A stretch of 64,000 nucleotides of DNA from Phocaeicola vulgatus ATCC 8482 (GTDB lineage: Bacteria > Bacteroidota > Bacteroidia > Bacteroidales > Bacteroidaceae), in assembly GCF_000012825.1 (NCBI RefSeq), contig NC_009614.1, positions 4,960,001 through 5,024,000 of the forward strand. Reading direction: 5' to 3'. The notes under the pieces are model-generated. The model ran no database searches and was not told where the DNA came from. It was given only the letters and a program-made list of their open reading frames with translations. The position numbers and the translations under genes were made by a program. Shown piece by piece: positions 23,440-32,420 of the stretch; the stretch's first letter is position 1; every line of letters starts with the position of its first letter.

Positions 23440-25479
23440 TTACTTCACCACAAATCCTCTCTTATCCAGATAAGCTTTGAATTTATGCAAATATTCTTCA
23501 TCCGGACCATCAAAGAAGGATACACCGGATGCCCCGTTATTGTACGCTTCATCCAGCGCCTCTTCAAAATTGTCCTTAATATCACCAAACATCAGTCCGG
23601 CATATATCTTGGCACGCCCATTCACCGTTTCAACGCTTTCCTTTACCGAACGCCCGATCCATTCAGGACCTTCATAATAGAATTTATTATAAATCATCGG
23701 ATAATAAGCATCCAACGTCCATTCTCCCCAATCTTGGCGCACCATCTTGCGAGCCATGGACGGCCCCGGGAACACTGCGGCAGAAATAGCTTTATGATCG
23801 GCTTTCACCGCTTTGGTAATGGCATCCACCACACGAGTGATGGCATCCAGACGGAAATTGATCCAACTCTGGTTTTCCATCGGATACTTTAACTCCAACG
23901 GATCCTGTCCTGTTTTAGCTTTAAACAATTCACGGCAGACATCACAATAACAATAGTCATATTCCGGCAACTCTTCTTTCTGCTCTATACCATAGTTTTT
24001 CCATAGGCTGACAGGCAAGATTACATCCGGCATACGGACATAATCCAGATGAACACCATCCACATAAGGCTTATGGGCTTCCTTTACATAGTCTTCTGCC
24101 AGATACTCTGCCACACCTTGGTGATTAGGGCACAAGAAGCGATAATAATCCACGTAGGCCGGTTTGTCGTGACAAGACTCGCCTTTACGGTTCACGGCAT
24201 ACCAGTCGGGATGCTTGTCCAGCAGTTCCCTGCGGTTCATCGTCCATTTCCAATAATGTGCCTCCAGTCCGGCTTCTTTGCAAAGACGATAAATATTTTC
24301 ATTGTATCCCTCGAACATGACACCCGAAATACCACATTCTTTCAACAACGCAAACCATTTTTTCCATTCGGCATCCGAACGGTTATTCAGACGCATCCAC
24401 AACCAGTTTTTAACTTCACGGGCAGGTATCTTTTCTGTCCGGAAACGTCCTTCATTATTTATCACATAACGGACTCCTTCAGCAGGATTGGTTATAGCTA
24501 TCTGATAGGTGTTCTGAGTCGCTTCCACCGCAATCCGGGCATCAGCCGGAAGATCTTTCAACTCTTTATCAGTCAAAAAGAATTGTTCTGTGGCACGCAA
24601 GTAGTTATGTTGTTTACTATAATTATCCTGCTGTGCGTAGAACATAGCCCATAGCAGTTTATAGATAGCCTGATTGTACGGATAAACCAACTCATCCTGC
24701 GAGATTCCCACTTGCTTGTCTACGAAATAAAGATATCCCCAACGGTCGGGCATGTGCATATCGATTCTTCCGGTAGGAGTCCATACCCAATTTTCCTCGG
24801 GTCCTTTCTCCTTCAGCCACTGTACACGCGAGAAGTTGATGCGCCAGGTGTTGCCGGCCTTCAACGGATTGTTAAAGTTCATGGTCAGCGCCTGATGAGG
24901 AATGGCCATTTCCACACTCCAATACTTATCTTTATCTTTTGATTTATTCAGTGTACCTTCACAATGGATGGCGGTCTTCAATCCGGGGCAGTCCCATTGC
25001 ACCATGAAATTTCCACCCGAACGATAAGGTTTGTCCAGCATCAGGTCGAAAATCACGCCACGCGCATTGGTTTCTATTTCAAAATAATTGTGTCCGTCGC
25101 TATCCGGATCGATAAACACTTCAAAGTCATTGTCATAATAGATGATGGTATCACGCAGGGTAAGACGTGCCTTGATATCCTCTTCTTGAAGAACAGCTCC
25201 TACATATAAATATTCATCATCCCACAGCATCTTGGCGGTAGTTTCATATTTGGGAGTCGGGAATCCTTCGCCGCTTATATCTACAAACGGAGCGGTAGAC
25301 GCCGCCTTCTTCCAGGAACTTTCATTCAGTTTACCATCTATTTTCAACTTTCCATCCGGACGATAACATACATAGGTACGCGGTTCGGCCAGAAAACGTT
25401 CATATTGTTCAAAAAGGCTTTGTGCCATTGCCGGAAAAGTAACCAGCAGAAGCAACAGGGTATAAATAAGTTTCTTCAT
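23440..25479 (-). CDS. CBM9-like plus GHL10-like secreted carbohydrate-active protein
   Basis: 679 aa with a signal peptide (KKLIYTLLLLLVTFPAMAQ, cleaved after about residue 20). Residues about 40-260 form a CBM9/DOMON-type carbohydrate-binding domain (KIDGKLNESSWKKA; DDEYLYVGAVL; DNDFEVFIDPDSDGHNYFE; YWSVEMAIP; INFSRVQW). Residues about 365-679 look like a TIM-barrel of the GHL10/'family 10 glycosylhydrolase-like' group: LLKECGISGVMFEGYNE, YVDGVHLDYVRMPD, a Cys-rich YDYCYCDVCRELF and WTLDAYYPMIYNKFYY. The catalytic acids are probably the Asp in HLDYVR and a Glu, not proven. It lies 18 bp after the GH29 gene. The substrate is unknown; a role on host or plant glycans in the periplasm or on the surface is inferred. 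Confidence 0.75.
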   Translation of the reverse strand: MKKLIYTLLLLLVTFPAMAQSLFEQYERFLAEPRTYVCYRPDGKLKIDGKLNESSWKKAASTAPFVDISGEGFPTPKYETTAKMLWDDEYLYVGAVLQEEDIKARLTLRDTIIYYDNDFEVFIDPDSDGHNYFEIETNARGVIFDLMLDKPYRSGGNFMVQWDCPGLKTAIHCEGTLNKSKDKDKYWSVEMAIPHQALTMNFNNPLKAGNTWRINFSRVQWLKEKGPEENWVWTPTGRIDMHMPDRWGYLYFVDKQVGISQDELVYPYNQAIYKLLWAMFYAQQDNYSKQHNYLRATEQFFLTDKELKDLPADARIAVEATQNTYQIAITNPAEGVRYVINNEGRFRTEKIPAREVKNWLWMRLNNRSDAEWKKWFALLKECGISGVMFEGYNENIYRLCKEAGLEAHYWKWTMNRRELLDKHPDWYAVNRKGESCHDKPAYVDYYRFLCPNHQGVAEYLAEDYVKEAHKPYVDGVHLDYVRMPDVILPVSLWKNYGIEQKEELPEYDYCYCDVCRELFKAKTGQDPLELKYPMENQSWINFRLDAITRVVDAITKAVKADHKAISAAVFPGPSMARKMVRQDWGEWTLDAYYPMIYNKFYYEGPEWIGRSVKESVETVNGRAKIYAGLMFGDIKDNFEEALDEAYNNGASGVSFFDGPDEEYLHKFKAYLDKRGFVVK

Positions 25480-25497
25480 CTATTTTTCTGATTCAGA

Positions 25498-26847
25498 TTA
25501 GTTATTATCTTGCACTTGTCCCACTCCACGATAGAGTTTGATCGGTCCATCCAGCAACACGGCCAGCACGGTAATCTGCTCATCCTGTACCTGTTGGGGT
25601 ACATCAATATAAAGATTGCCCGGTACTGAGTTCCAATAATTTTTATTGTAGACCTTGTAATTCAACATAGCTCCGTTACCAACCACCCATATACGGTTCA
25701 CTTTGTTCATCAGCCCTTTTACTTCCACCGGACCGTTAGGTTTGTAAGGGAGGTATAAATACAGAATATCCCCCGCCTTATTCAGTGTGGTATATCCCTG
25801 GAAATGCTCGGTAGGAATCCCTGCGCGAGTTTCATAAATAGCTTCTTTATGCTTCTTGGTCCATCGGCCGAACTCCTTCAACACAGCGATCTGTTCTTCA
25901 GGAATGGAACCGTCCTCTTTCGGACCGATATCCAATAAAAGATTACCGCCCATGCTCAGGCAGTCTACAAATGTACGAAGCAAGATATAGGGTGATTTAT
26001 AGTTGCTGTCTGTATGCTGATATCCCCATGAATCATTCATGGTCATACAAAGCTCCCAATATTTATCCTCGGGACGCACCACCGGCACTCCCTGTTCGGG
26101 AGTAGCATAGTCGCCATATCCCTGTATGCGCGAATTGATAATCACATTCTTATTATCCGAACGGAGCAGATCTACAATACCTTTGGAATTCCATGCTTCC
26201 GCACTTTGCTCCCAATCCCCGTCGAACCAATACAGATCCGGCTTCCAGGTTTTGTTCAGCTCCGCCAATTGTCCGAAATTGAACTTGTTGAATCTGGCCC
26301 AACGTTCAGGATCATTTTTATAACGTACTTCCGTACGGGTTTTGTTTGGGTAATCAGGATGAGACCAGTCCAATAAAGAATAATAGAAGCCAAGTTTCAA
26401 TCCTTGTTTTCTTACTTCCTTTACAAAGGGAGCTATGAGATCACGTTTTGCCGGAGTGCTTTTCACGACGCTGATATCTCCTACTTTGGTATCCCATAAC
26501 GCAACTCCGTCATGATGTTTGGTAGTTATCACTGTATATTTGGCTCCACTTTCTTTTATCAGATCCACCCAAGCCTTCGGATCATACTTGGAGGCTGTGA
26601 AACCTTTTTCCTGCTCCATGTATTCATCATAGGGCAGGTAGTTGTTAAAGAAGGACCAGCTTTCGGACACTCCTCTGACGGAATAAATTCCCCAATGGAT
26701 AAAGATACCCAACTTGGCTTGTGAAAACCATTCCATTCTCTTGTCTTTCTGCTCGACTGTTTCATTCTGTAGCGTATCTTGTGCCCGTAAAGGAGAAGCT
26801 GCAATCAGCAGACTCAGGAACGCTAACGATAATCGGTTCTTTTTCAT
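25498..26847 (-). CDS. GH29 alpha-L-fucosidase
   Basis: 449 aa with a signal peptide (about 1-22, ending SPLRAQ). GH29 hallmarks: AKLGIFIHWGIYSV (44-57), ITTKHHDGVALWDT (107-120), GLKLGFYYSLLDW (149-161) and the nucleophile region YWFDGDWE (206-213, D209). The short length and the lack of a C-terminal sugar-binding domain suggest a GH29-B-like (linkage-specific) or basic exo-fucosidase. It removes terminal fucose from host or dietary glycans. It is the first gene of a two-gene minus-strand unit with the CBM9/GHL10-like protein. A TATCTTTG -7 box lies about 65 bp upstream. Confidence 0.92.
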   Translation of the reverse strand: MKKNRLSLAFLSLLIAASPLRAQDTLQNETVEQKDKRMEWFSQAKLGIFIHWGIYSVRGVSESWSFFNNYLPYDEYMEQEKGFTASKYDPKAWVDLIKESGAKYTVITTKHHDGVALWDTKVGDISVVKSTPAKRDLIAPFVKEVRKQGLKLGFYYSLLDWSHPDYPNKTRTEVRYKNDPERWARFNKFNFGQLAELNKTWKPDLYWFDGDWEQSAEAWNSKGIVDLLRSDNKNVIINSRIQGYGDYATPEQGVPVVRPEDKYWELCMTMNDSWGYQHTDSNYKSPYILLRTFVDCLSMGGNLLLDIGPKEDGSIPEEQIAVLKEFGRWTKKHKEAIYETRAGIPTEHFQGYTTLNKAGDILYLYLPYKPNGPVEVKGLMNKVNRIWVVGNGAMLNYKVYNKNYWNSVPGNLYIDVPQQVQDEQITVLAVLLDGPIKLYRGVGQVQDNN

Positions 26848-26913
26848 ATATAATAGGTTTGATTAGTTAGGATAGCATGTCAGTATTATTAAAATTTACA
26901 GCTATATAATGGA

Positions 26914-26921
26914 CAAAGATA
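26914..26921 (-). promoter_or_regulatory. -7 box for the fucosidase unit
   Basis: TATCTTTG on the minus strand, about 65 bp upstream of the GH29 start; no clear -33 element. Confidence 0.45.
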
Positions 26922-26942
26922 ATGTATTTTTATATTTTATTC

Positions 26943-26950
26943 TATCTTTG
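26943..26950 (+). promoter_or_regulatory. -7 box for the nuclease gene
   Basis: TATCTTTG on the plus strand, 21 bp before the nuclease ATG. The same octamer serves the divergent fucosidase 22 bp away, so the two promoters face away from each other with overlapping upstream DNA. Confidence 0.5.
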
Positions 26951-26971
26951 CACCCCTAAAACAGAACAAAT

Positions 26972-27829
26972 ATGAGCGCAAAGAAAAAGAAACAATCCAA
27001 TAGTCCCCTGAGAGTCATCATTATTTTAGTATTACTGGGACTTTTGGCATATAAACATCAATTGTTTGACGGGAAACTGCTTGAAAATATCCCCACTATC
27101 GAAAGCAATGAAGAAAAGCCAGAAATACTGACCTCGCCCCAACATGGCGGTGCATTGGAAATTCCGATGATACAATCAAGTACAGGCGGCCAGATTCTGA
27201 AACGTAAAGGATATACCCTGTCTTATAATGCCGATTACAAAACTCCACAATGGGTGGCGTGGGAACTTACTAAAAAAGAAACAAAAGGAAAAGAAGGGCG
27301 AACAAATAAATTCTTGCCCGACCCGGACGTACGTGGAGCCAAAGCATATACGGGAGATTATACAAAATCAGGATACGACCGGGGACACATGGCCCCTGCC
27401 GCCGATATGAAATGGAACAAACAAGCCATGGAAGAATCTTTTTATATGAGCAACATTTGTCCGCAAAATCCGAATCTGAACCGCGGCGACTGGAATGACC
27501 TGGAGGAAAAGTCACGCCAATGGGCAAAAAAATATGGAGCCGTGTATATTGCCTGCGGACCTATATATGATACTAAACGCCCCAAAAGAATTGGCAACAA
27601 TAAAGTGGCAGTCCCCCATGCTTTCTATAAAGTCATATTGATAAATGATAAGAAAAATCCGCAAGCCATAGGATTTATTTTCCCCAACAGCGCCGGACAT
27701 AAGCCACTGAAGAAATATATGGTAACAGTAGACAGCGTAGAGAAAAGAACGGATATCGATTTCTTCCCTGCCCTGCCGGATGAAATAGAAAACAGAATCG
27801 AAGCGGAGTTGGTACAAGAATTACCGTAG
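26972..27829 (+). CDS. Membrane-anchored DNA/RNA non-specific endonuclease (NUC1 family)
   Basis: 285 aa. A lysine-rich start and one hydrophobic helix (RVIIILVLLGLLA, about 14-26) make an N-terminal anchor with the catalytic domain outside the inner membrane. The beta-beta-alpha metal motif is complete: SGYDRGHMAPAADM (133-146) with catalytic H139, and NICPQNPNLNRGDWNDLE (161-178) with the metal-binding Asn. It cleaves DNA and RNA without sequence specificity, using Mg2+. The gene stands alone, convergent with GH51 across two palindromes. Roles in nutrient scavenging or in destroying incoming DNA are inferences. Confidence 0.9.
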   Translation: MSAKKKKQSNSPLRVIIILVLLGLLAYKHQLFDGKLLENIPTIESNEEKPEILTSPQHGGALEIPMIQSSTGGQILKRKGYTLSYNADYKTPQWVAWELTKKETKGKEGRTNKFLPDPDVRGAKAYTGDYTKSGYDRGHMAPAADMKWNKQAMEESFYMSNICPQNPNLNRGDWNDLEEKSRQWAKKYGAVYIACGPIYDTKRPKRIGNNKVAVPHAFYKVILINDKKNPQAIGFIFPNSAGHKPLKKYMVTVDSVEKRTDIDFFPALPDEIENRIEAELVQELP

Positions 27830-27857
27830 TCTATCACACATACGCAGGCATGAAACG

Positions 27858-27900
27858 ATACATACGTATGTATACCCCCACACATACGTATGTGTGGGGG
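27858..27900. terminator. Two palindromes sharing CATACGTATG; bidirectional terminator candidate
   Basis: A perfect 16-bp palindrome at 27858-27873 and a perfect 26-bp palindrome at 27875-27900 share the core CATACGTATG and stand one base apart. They fill the 89-bp gap between the convergent nuclease and GH51 stops. The larger one has five G-C pairs at its base. Neither is followed by a long T run, so bidirectional termination is plausible but not certain. Confidence 0.55.
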
Positions 27901-27918
27901 CACACGAACGTACGGGTT

Positions 27919-29457
27919 TTATTTCACTTCCAGCACTACGATAGACTTGGCAGGAAGAGTCACTTTCAAGCTTCCTTTATTGACCTTTGCTCCGGTAAAT
28001 TCTTTCGGGGCAACCACATTCGGTTTCTCGAAACTATTGTAATCACCTATATTGTTAGCAGTCAGAATACGGCCGGTAACACTCTTGGCCTTTACCTCAC
28101 CCAAGTTCAACTCTATTTCCTGCGATTCCTGCAAATCCACATTAGACAAGGAAATATGAATCAAACCGTTTGCATCCCGTGAAGCTGTAGCACTTACCAT
28201 CGGGACAATACGGTCGTCGCGTACAATCTTGCGTTCACAGTTCAGTTCCAAAGGAAGATAAGTAGCATCCTGATGCACTTTATACATTTCAAAGACATGG
28301 TAAGTCGGTGTCAGAACCATCTTGTCGTCCTTTGTCAAAATCATAGACTGAAGCACATTGGCAATCTGGGCAATGTTTGTCATCTTGATGCGATCCGTAT
28401 ATTTATGGAAAACATCCAGTGTCAAAGAGGCCACGAAAGCATCGCGCAACGTGTTCTGCTGATACAGATGTCCACGGACAGTTCCCGGCTCTTCATCCCA
28501 CCAGGTTCCCCACTCGTCCACCATCAAACCGATTTGCTTCTTCGGATCATATTTATCCATAATTGCCATATGCTTCTTCAGCACCGGTTCTATTTCCAGA
28601 CATTTGCCCATAGTCCAATAATAATCATCATCAGTGAACTGTGTAGCCGATCCTTTGCTTCCACTCCATCCCATCACTGTATAATAATGTAAAGACACAC
28701 CGGCCATACGGTGACCTACATTCTTCATCAGTACTTCTGTCCAGTTATAGTCATAATCACTGGCACCACTTGCAATCTTGAACAAGTGATTGCCATCATA
28801 GTCACGACAATAAGTGGAATAACGGCGGTACAAGTCTGCATAATATTCAGGACGCATACTGCCTCCGCATCCCCAACTTTCATTACCTACCCCAAAGAAT
28901 TTCACTTTCCATGGTTTTTCACGACCGTTCTCCTTACGCAGTTTCGCCATCGGGCTACCTTGTTCGGAAGTCATGTATTCCACCCATTTCGCCATTTCTT
29001 CCACACTCCCACTTCCTACATTACCGCTGATATAAGGCTCACAACCTATCAGCTCACACAAGTTCAGAAATTCATGTGTTCCGAAACTATTATCTTCCAC
29101 TGTACCTCCCCAATTGTTATTGACCATTCGGGGGCGGTTCTCTTTCGGACCGATACCATCCATCCAATGATATTCATCGGCAAAACATCCGCCCGGCCAA
29201 CGAAGCACCGGCACTTTCAAGTCTTTCAATGCCTGAAGCACATCATTACGATAGCCTTGGGTATTGGGAATTTTAGAATCCTCACCTACCCACAAGCCTC
29301 CATAGATACAGGTTCCCAAATGCTCTGCAAATTGCCCGTAAATATGTTTACTGATGATTTCTTTCCCTTGCTCGGGATGTACATTGATAGTCGCTTTCTG
29401 TTGGGCAAATACCGGCATTGCAGCGAACAATGCCAAGCCCATAAGTGCATTTTTCAT
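27919..29457 (-). CDS. GH51 alpha-L-arabinofuranosidase
   Basis: 512 aa, signal peptide about 1-19 ([14 protein letters not shown]). GH51 features: [20 protein letters not shown] (41-60), [17 protein letters not shown] (82-98), acid/base E193 in FGVGNESWG and nucleophile E315 in [10 protein letters not shown], followed by a C-terminal beta domain (about 380-512). It removes arabinofuranosyl side chains of arabinoxylan, arabinan or related glycans. The enzyme is secreted to the periplasm. It is a single gene divergent from mltG, with a candidate TAAATTTG box at 29514-29521. No SusC/SusD genes are adjacent. Confidence 0.94.
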   Translation of the reverse strand: MKNALMGLALFAAMPVFAQQKATINVHPEQGKEIISKHIYGQFAEHLGTCIYGGLWVGEDSKIPNTQGYRNDVLQALKDLKVPVLRWPGGCFADEYHWMDGIGPKENRPRMVNNNWGGTVEDNSFGTHEFLNLCELIGCEPYISGNVGSGSVEEMAKWVEYMTSEQGSPMAKLRKENGREKPWKVKFFGVGNESWGCGGSMRPEYYADLYRRYSTYCRDYDGNHLFKIASGASDYDYNWTEVLMKNVGHRMAGVSLHYYTVMGWSGSKGSATQFTDDDYYWTMGKCLEIEPVLKKHMAIMDKYDPKKQIGLMVDEWGTWWDEEPGTVRGHLYQQNTLRDAFVASLTLDVFHKYTDRIKMTNIAQIANVLQSMILTKDDKMVLTPTYHVFEMYKVHQDATYLPLELNCERKIVRDDRIVPMVSATASRDANGLIHISLSNVDLQESQEIELNLGEVKAKSVTGRILTANNIGDYNSFEKPNVVAPKEFTGAKVNKGSLKVTLPAKSIVVLEVK

Positions 29458-29513
29458 GATTAAAAATAAAATAATTAATTATACTATATTTGCGTTCTCG
29501 TTTTTCGTTTGGT

Positions 29514-29521
29514 CAAATTTA
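29514..29521 (-). promoter_or_regulatory. -7 box for the GH51 gene
   Basis: TAAATTTG on the minus strand, about 57 bp upstream of the GH51 ATG; the -33 element is weak. Confidence 0.4.
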
Positions 29522-29608
29522 CACATTTTACATCAACCGGATAGTGGACAAAATTGTATTTTTAGGGGTACAAAATCGTCAAAAGTAGAAAAGAAACGGA
29601 TATTTGCC

Positions 29609-29616
29609 TATATTTG
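29609..29616 (+). promoter_or_regulatory. -7 box for mltG
   Basis: TATATTTG on the plus strand, 26 bp before the mltG ATG. Confidence 0.5.
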
Positions 29617-29642
29617 CATACAAAAAAGCCCGATAGACTAAA

Positions 29643-30677
29643 ATGAATAAAAAGAAGCGTACTATTGTATGGATTGTTATCCTTATCATTATCCTGACAG
29701 GAGCAGGCGGTGCAGGAAGTATATATTACTATTTCTTTGCCAAACAATTCCAACTTACAAAAACCACCTATATTTATATAGACAGAGATGATAACCTGGA
29801 TTCTGTATACCATAAAATAATCCGGAACGGACATCCTAAAAGTATGTTCGGTTTTCAATATCTGGCAGAAAAAGAGAAGTATGGCGACAATATACGGACA
29901 GGACGTTACGCTCTCAATCCATCGGACAATATGCGCTACCTCTTCCGACGTCTTTCCATGGGATACCAGACTCCCATTAATCTGACTGTACCCAGTGTAC
30001 GCACCGTGGACAGATTAGTGCGGGCCGTTTCGCGCCAGCTCATGATTGATTCTCTGGATATTGCCAAATTAATTTCCGACAGTGCTTACTGTGCACAAAT
30101 GGGATATACCCAAGAGACACTACCCTCCCTTTTTATTCCTAACACTTACGAGGTTTATTGGAATATGAGTGCTGACGCTTTCATGAAACGAATGCAAAAA
30201 GAACATGCTGCCTTTTGGAATAATGACAGGCTGAAAAAGGCTCAACATATCGGACTTACTCCTGAAGAAGTGTCTACCCTGGCCTCTATCGTGGAAGAAG
30301 AAACGGCCAATGGTCCCGAAAAGCCCATGGTCGCAGGACTTTATATTAACAGATTGAATAAAGGGATGTTGTTGCAAGCAGACCCGACGGTAAAATTTGG
30401 TTTACAGGAATTCGGACTGAAACGCATTCTTTTCAAACATCTGGAAGTGGATTCTCCTTATAATACCTACAAACATGCAGGTTTACCTCCGGGACCTATC
30501 CGAATCCCATCCATCCAAGGATTGGAAAGCGTACTGAACTATACACAGCATCATTATATTTATATGTGTGCAAAAGAAGATTTCTCAGGCACTCATAATT
30601 TCGCTGTCACAGCAGCCCAGCATCAAGCTAATGCAAGACGCTATCAACAAGCGTTAAACCGGCGAAAAATAAAATAA
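29643..30677 (+). CDS. mltG: Endolytic peptidoglycan transglycosylase MltG (YceG-like)
   Basis: 344 aa with a short basic start and one membrane helix (IVWIVILIIILTGAGGAGSI, about 8-27), then a LysM-like segment and the YceG catalytic domain. The catalytic glutamate is in ASIVEEETANGPEKPMVAGL, and the substrate groove shows LLQADPTVKFG and YNTYKHAGLPPGPI, all family signatures. MltG cleaves nascent glycan strands in the periplasm and releases them, setting strand length. Single-gene unit with its own promoter box. A confident call. Confidence 0.93.
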   Translation: MNKKKRTIVWIVILIIILTGAGGAGSIYYYFFAKQFQLTKTTYIYIDRDDNLDSVYHKIIRNGHPKSMFGFQYLAEKEKYGDNIRTGRYALNPSDNMRYLFRRLSMGYQTPINLTVPSVRTVDRLVRAVSRQLMIDSLDIAKLISDSAYCAQMGYTQETLPSLFIPNTYEVYWNMSADAFMKRMQKEHAAFWNNDRLKKAQHIGLTPEEVSTLASIVEEETANGPEKPMVAGLYINRLNKGMLLQADPTVKFGLQEFGLKRILFKHLEVDSPYNTYKHAGLPPGPIRIPSIQGLESVLNYTQHHYIYMCAKEDFSGTHNFAVTAAQHQANARRYQQALNRRKIK

Positions 30678-30726
30678 AAGGAGCGGACTATAGGTCCGCC
30701 CTCCCAATGGATTATTTAATGTGTAT

Positions 30727-31494
30727 CTATAAATCTTTCAGCAACCTTCCTTTGTATTGTCCTTTTTTCCCGGTCATCTTTCCATATTCCACTGCATGTA
30801 CCGGACAAACATGGTAACAAGCCAGACATTGAGTACAGTTACCTCCCCAAACGGGACGATCCGTCACTGTTATATTGCCCACAGGACAAACCTTCTCACA
30901 CTTCTTACAACCAATGCAGGCTTCCGTTGTATGAAAAGGCTTGGGAGACATCAGAAAAGCATTGAAAAGAGGGCGCAGCAAATAGGATTTAGTAAATGGA
31001 AGCGCACCTTCATGACAATTATATTGTTTCATTTGAGCCCTTGATGTAATTTCTTCGTTGATAAAACGCACACGGGCAACAGCATTCTGTACTTTCTGGG
31101 TTTCTATATCTTTATCATCTACATCAAAACCGGGCAAAGAAACATACGTATTCGGCATAGTAACCGAATAGCCGGCAACACATTGCCAACCTTTCCGGGT
31201 AACGGCAGAAGAAAAAATTTGTGCAGTCCGGCCTGTATCATCTCCGCAAGTACAGACAAAGAAAAGGTATCCCGGCTTATCCAACTTTAGCTGATGAATA
31301 AAACGAAGTACTATCTTGGGAGGTCCCCATGCATATACAGGAAAAACAAAACCTACTTTTTCCCCTTCTTTCAGCTTATACGCTTTGTTCCTGTCTATTT
31401 CCATAGCTATGGACAACAATTCCTCATTCTGTCCTTCCGCCAGCTGCCTTGCCACCCAAGCCGAATTACCTGTACCTGAAAAGTAAAATATCAT
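30727..31494 (-). CDS. EFR1-family flavodoxin-ferredoxin protein
   Basis: 255 aa from the ATG at 31494. A frame extended to 31632 exists but would run through the terminator of an upstream ncRNA, so the inner start is chosen: MIFYFSGTGNSAWVARQLA is the flavodoxin phosphate loop (SGTGNS). Middle part: FVFPVYAWGPPKIVLRFI. The C-terminal part binds two 4Fe-4S clusters: CIGCKKCEKVCP and CTQCLACYHVCP. The EFR1 group is thought to transfer electrons between a flavin and ferredoxin-type clusters; its partner is not known. The start lies only about 10 bp past the T-tract of the ncRNA terminator, and no consensus promoter is seen in between. Confidence 0.88.
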   Translation of the reverse strand: MIFYFSGTGNSAWVARQLAEGQNEELLSIAMEIDRNKAYKLKEGEKVGFVFPVYAWGPPKIVLRFIHQLKLDKPGYLFFVCTCGDDTGRTAQIFSSAVTRKGWQCVAGYSVTMPNTYVSLPGFDVDDKDIETQKVQNAVARVRFINEEITSRAQMKQYNCHEGALPFTKSYLLRPLFNAFLMSPKPFHTTEACIGCKKCEKVCPVGNITVTDRPVWGGNCTQCLACYHVCPVHAVEYGKMTGKKGQYKGRLLKDL

Positions 31495-31502
31495 ATCCGT
31501 AC

Positions 31503-31548
31503 TATTTTTATAAAAAGAAGCGATGCTAATCTTTTGAATTAGCATCGC
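31503..31548 (-). terminator. Rho-independent terminator of the ncRNA
   Basis: A perfect 11-bp stem GCGATGCTAAT / ATTAGCATCGC (31520-31530 with 31538-31548) is followed on the minus strand by TTCTTTTTAT, a classical terminator. Confidence 0.85.
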
Positions 31549-31747
31549 CTTATAATGAAGCCGCACCAGTGATGCGATGAAACTCCGAATGACAGGTTTT
31601 GAGTGCTCTCCTCCTTTGTAATCCACCGGCATAAATGCTACCCGAAGGCGTGGCCCGCCATTGGAAGATGAAGCTATGTCTCGGTTTTCAGATTAGTTTG
31701 ATGAGTTTCCCAATCCAACTAATGCGGCTCGCTTTTCATCTCTTTCC
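31510..31747 (-). ncRNA. Structured ncRNA downstream of rplT (Bacteroidales-1 type; 6S-like candidate)
   Basis: About 235 nt, bounded by a consensus promoter (31754-31784) and a strong terminator (31503-31548) on the minus strand, with no coding frame of its own. Complementary ends enclose it: AGCCGCA near 31725 pairs with TGCGGCT near 31562, extended by ATGAA/TTCAT. Inside are a hairpin ATTAGTT/AACTAAT (31691-31722), a GGCG/CGCC hairpin and a long interrupted stem CCGAGACA/TGTC..TCGG. The Bacteroidales-1 RNA motif (Rfam) is known for exactly this setting, a promoter- and terminator-bounded RNA downstream of the L20 gene, so I assign it there. The rod-like fold resembles 6S RNA, but that link is inference. 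Confidence 0.7.
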
Positions 31748-31753
31748 GTATGA

Positions 31754-31784
31754 CAAATATACGTCCTTTTTATGATATAAACAA
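31754..31784 (-). promoter_or_regulatory. Promoter of the ncRNA
   Basis: TATATTTG (31754-31761) and TTG (31782-31784) on the minus strand, 20 bp apart: a close match to the Bacteroides consensus, placing the start near 31747. Confidence 0.75.
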
Positions 31785-31890
31785 GAGTATAGCAGAATTT
31801 GTTTGTTAAAAATAATAAGCAAGAAAATAACTCTCTGTAATTCTGCTTATTGTTGTTTCCATTTATTAAGGAAACATCACAAGGCATCCG

Positions 31891-31926
31891 CAATAAAAAA
31901 GAGCAACCTCGTAGAGATTGCTCTTT
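31891..31926 (-). terminator. Terminator of the thrS-infC-rpmI-rplT unit
   Basis: A 9-bp stem AAAGAGCAA / TTGCTCTTT (31898-31906 with 31918-31926) stands 33 bp after the rplT stop and is followed on the minus strand by TTTTTTATTG. Confidence 0.85.
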
Positions 31927-31958
31927 CATAAATCTTTATATCGCCGTTTACAGAAGAA

Positions 31959-32309
31959 TTAAGCAGCTTTTGCTTTAGCAACAATTGCTTTGAATGCTTC
32001 CGGATGGTTCATAGCTAAATCAGCTAACACCTTACGGTTGATTTCGATACCTGCTTTGTGCAATGCACCCATCAATTTAGAATAAGACATTCCTTCCAGA
32101 CGAGCGGCAGCGTTGATACGCTGAATCCACAAAGCGCGGAAATTACGTTTCTTGTTCTTACGGTCACGGTATGCGTAGGTCAAACCTTTTTCCCAAGTGT
32201 TTTTTGCTACTGTCCATACATTCTTTCTTGCACCAAAGTAACCTTTGGTAAGACCTAAAATTTTCTTTCTTCTTGCTCTAGAAGCAACATGATTTACTGA
32301 TCTTGGCAT
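31959..32309 (-). CDS. rplT: 50S ribosomal protein L20
   Basis: 116 aa, normal length. The N-terminus [20 protein letters not shown] and the segment [21 protein letters not shown] are hallmark L20 sequences. It binds 23S rRNA early in assembly of the large subunit. The gene is the last of the infC-rpmI-rplT set, 111 bp after rpmI; that spacer holds only a small hairpin (CACTGTTTCACACGGTG) and could be where L20 feedback acts, as in other bacteria (inference). Confidence 0.97.
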   Translation of the reverse strand: MPRSVNHVASRARRKKILGLTKGYFGARKNVWTVAKNTWEKGLTYAYRDRKNKKRNFRALWIQRINAAARLEGMSYSKLMGALHKAGIEINRKVLADLAMNHPEAFKAIVAKAKAA

Positions 32310-32420
32310 AGTTTTAATTCTTTTTGAATGTTAGCGCCACTGTTTCACACGGTGAACTTAAAGCTAAAGACATTCGGTTAATACTTTAAATAATACGTTT
32401 ACGCTTTCGTTGTTTTTAGA

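Noticed and set aside
31693..31929. A 78-codon minus-strand frame upstream of the ncRNA
   Set aside because: It covers the rplT terminator and the ncRNA promoter and start, has no ribosome-site logic and no similarity I can see.
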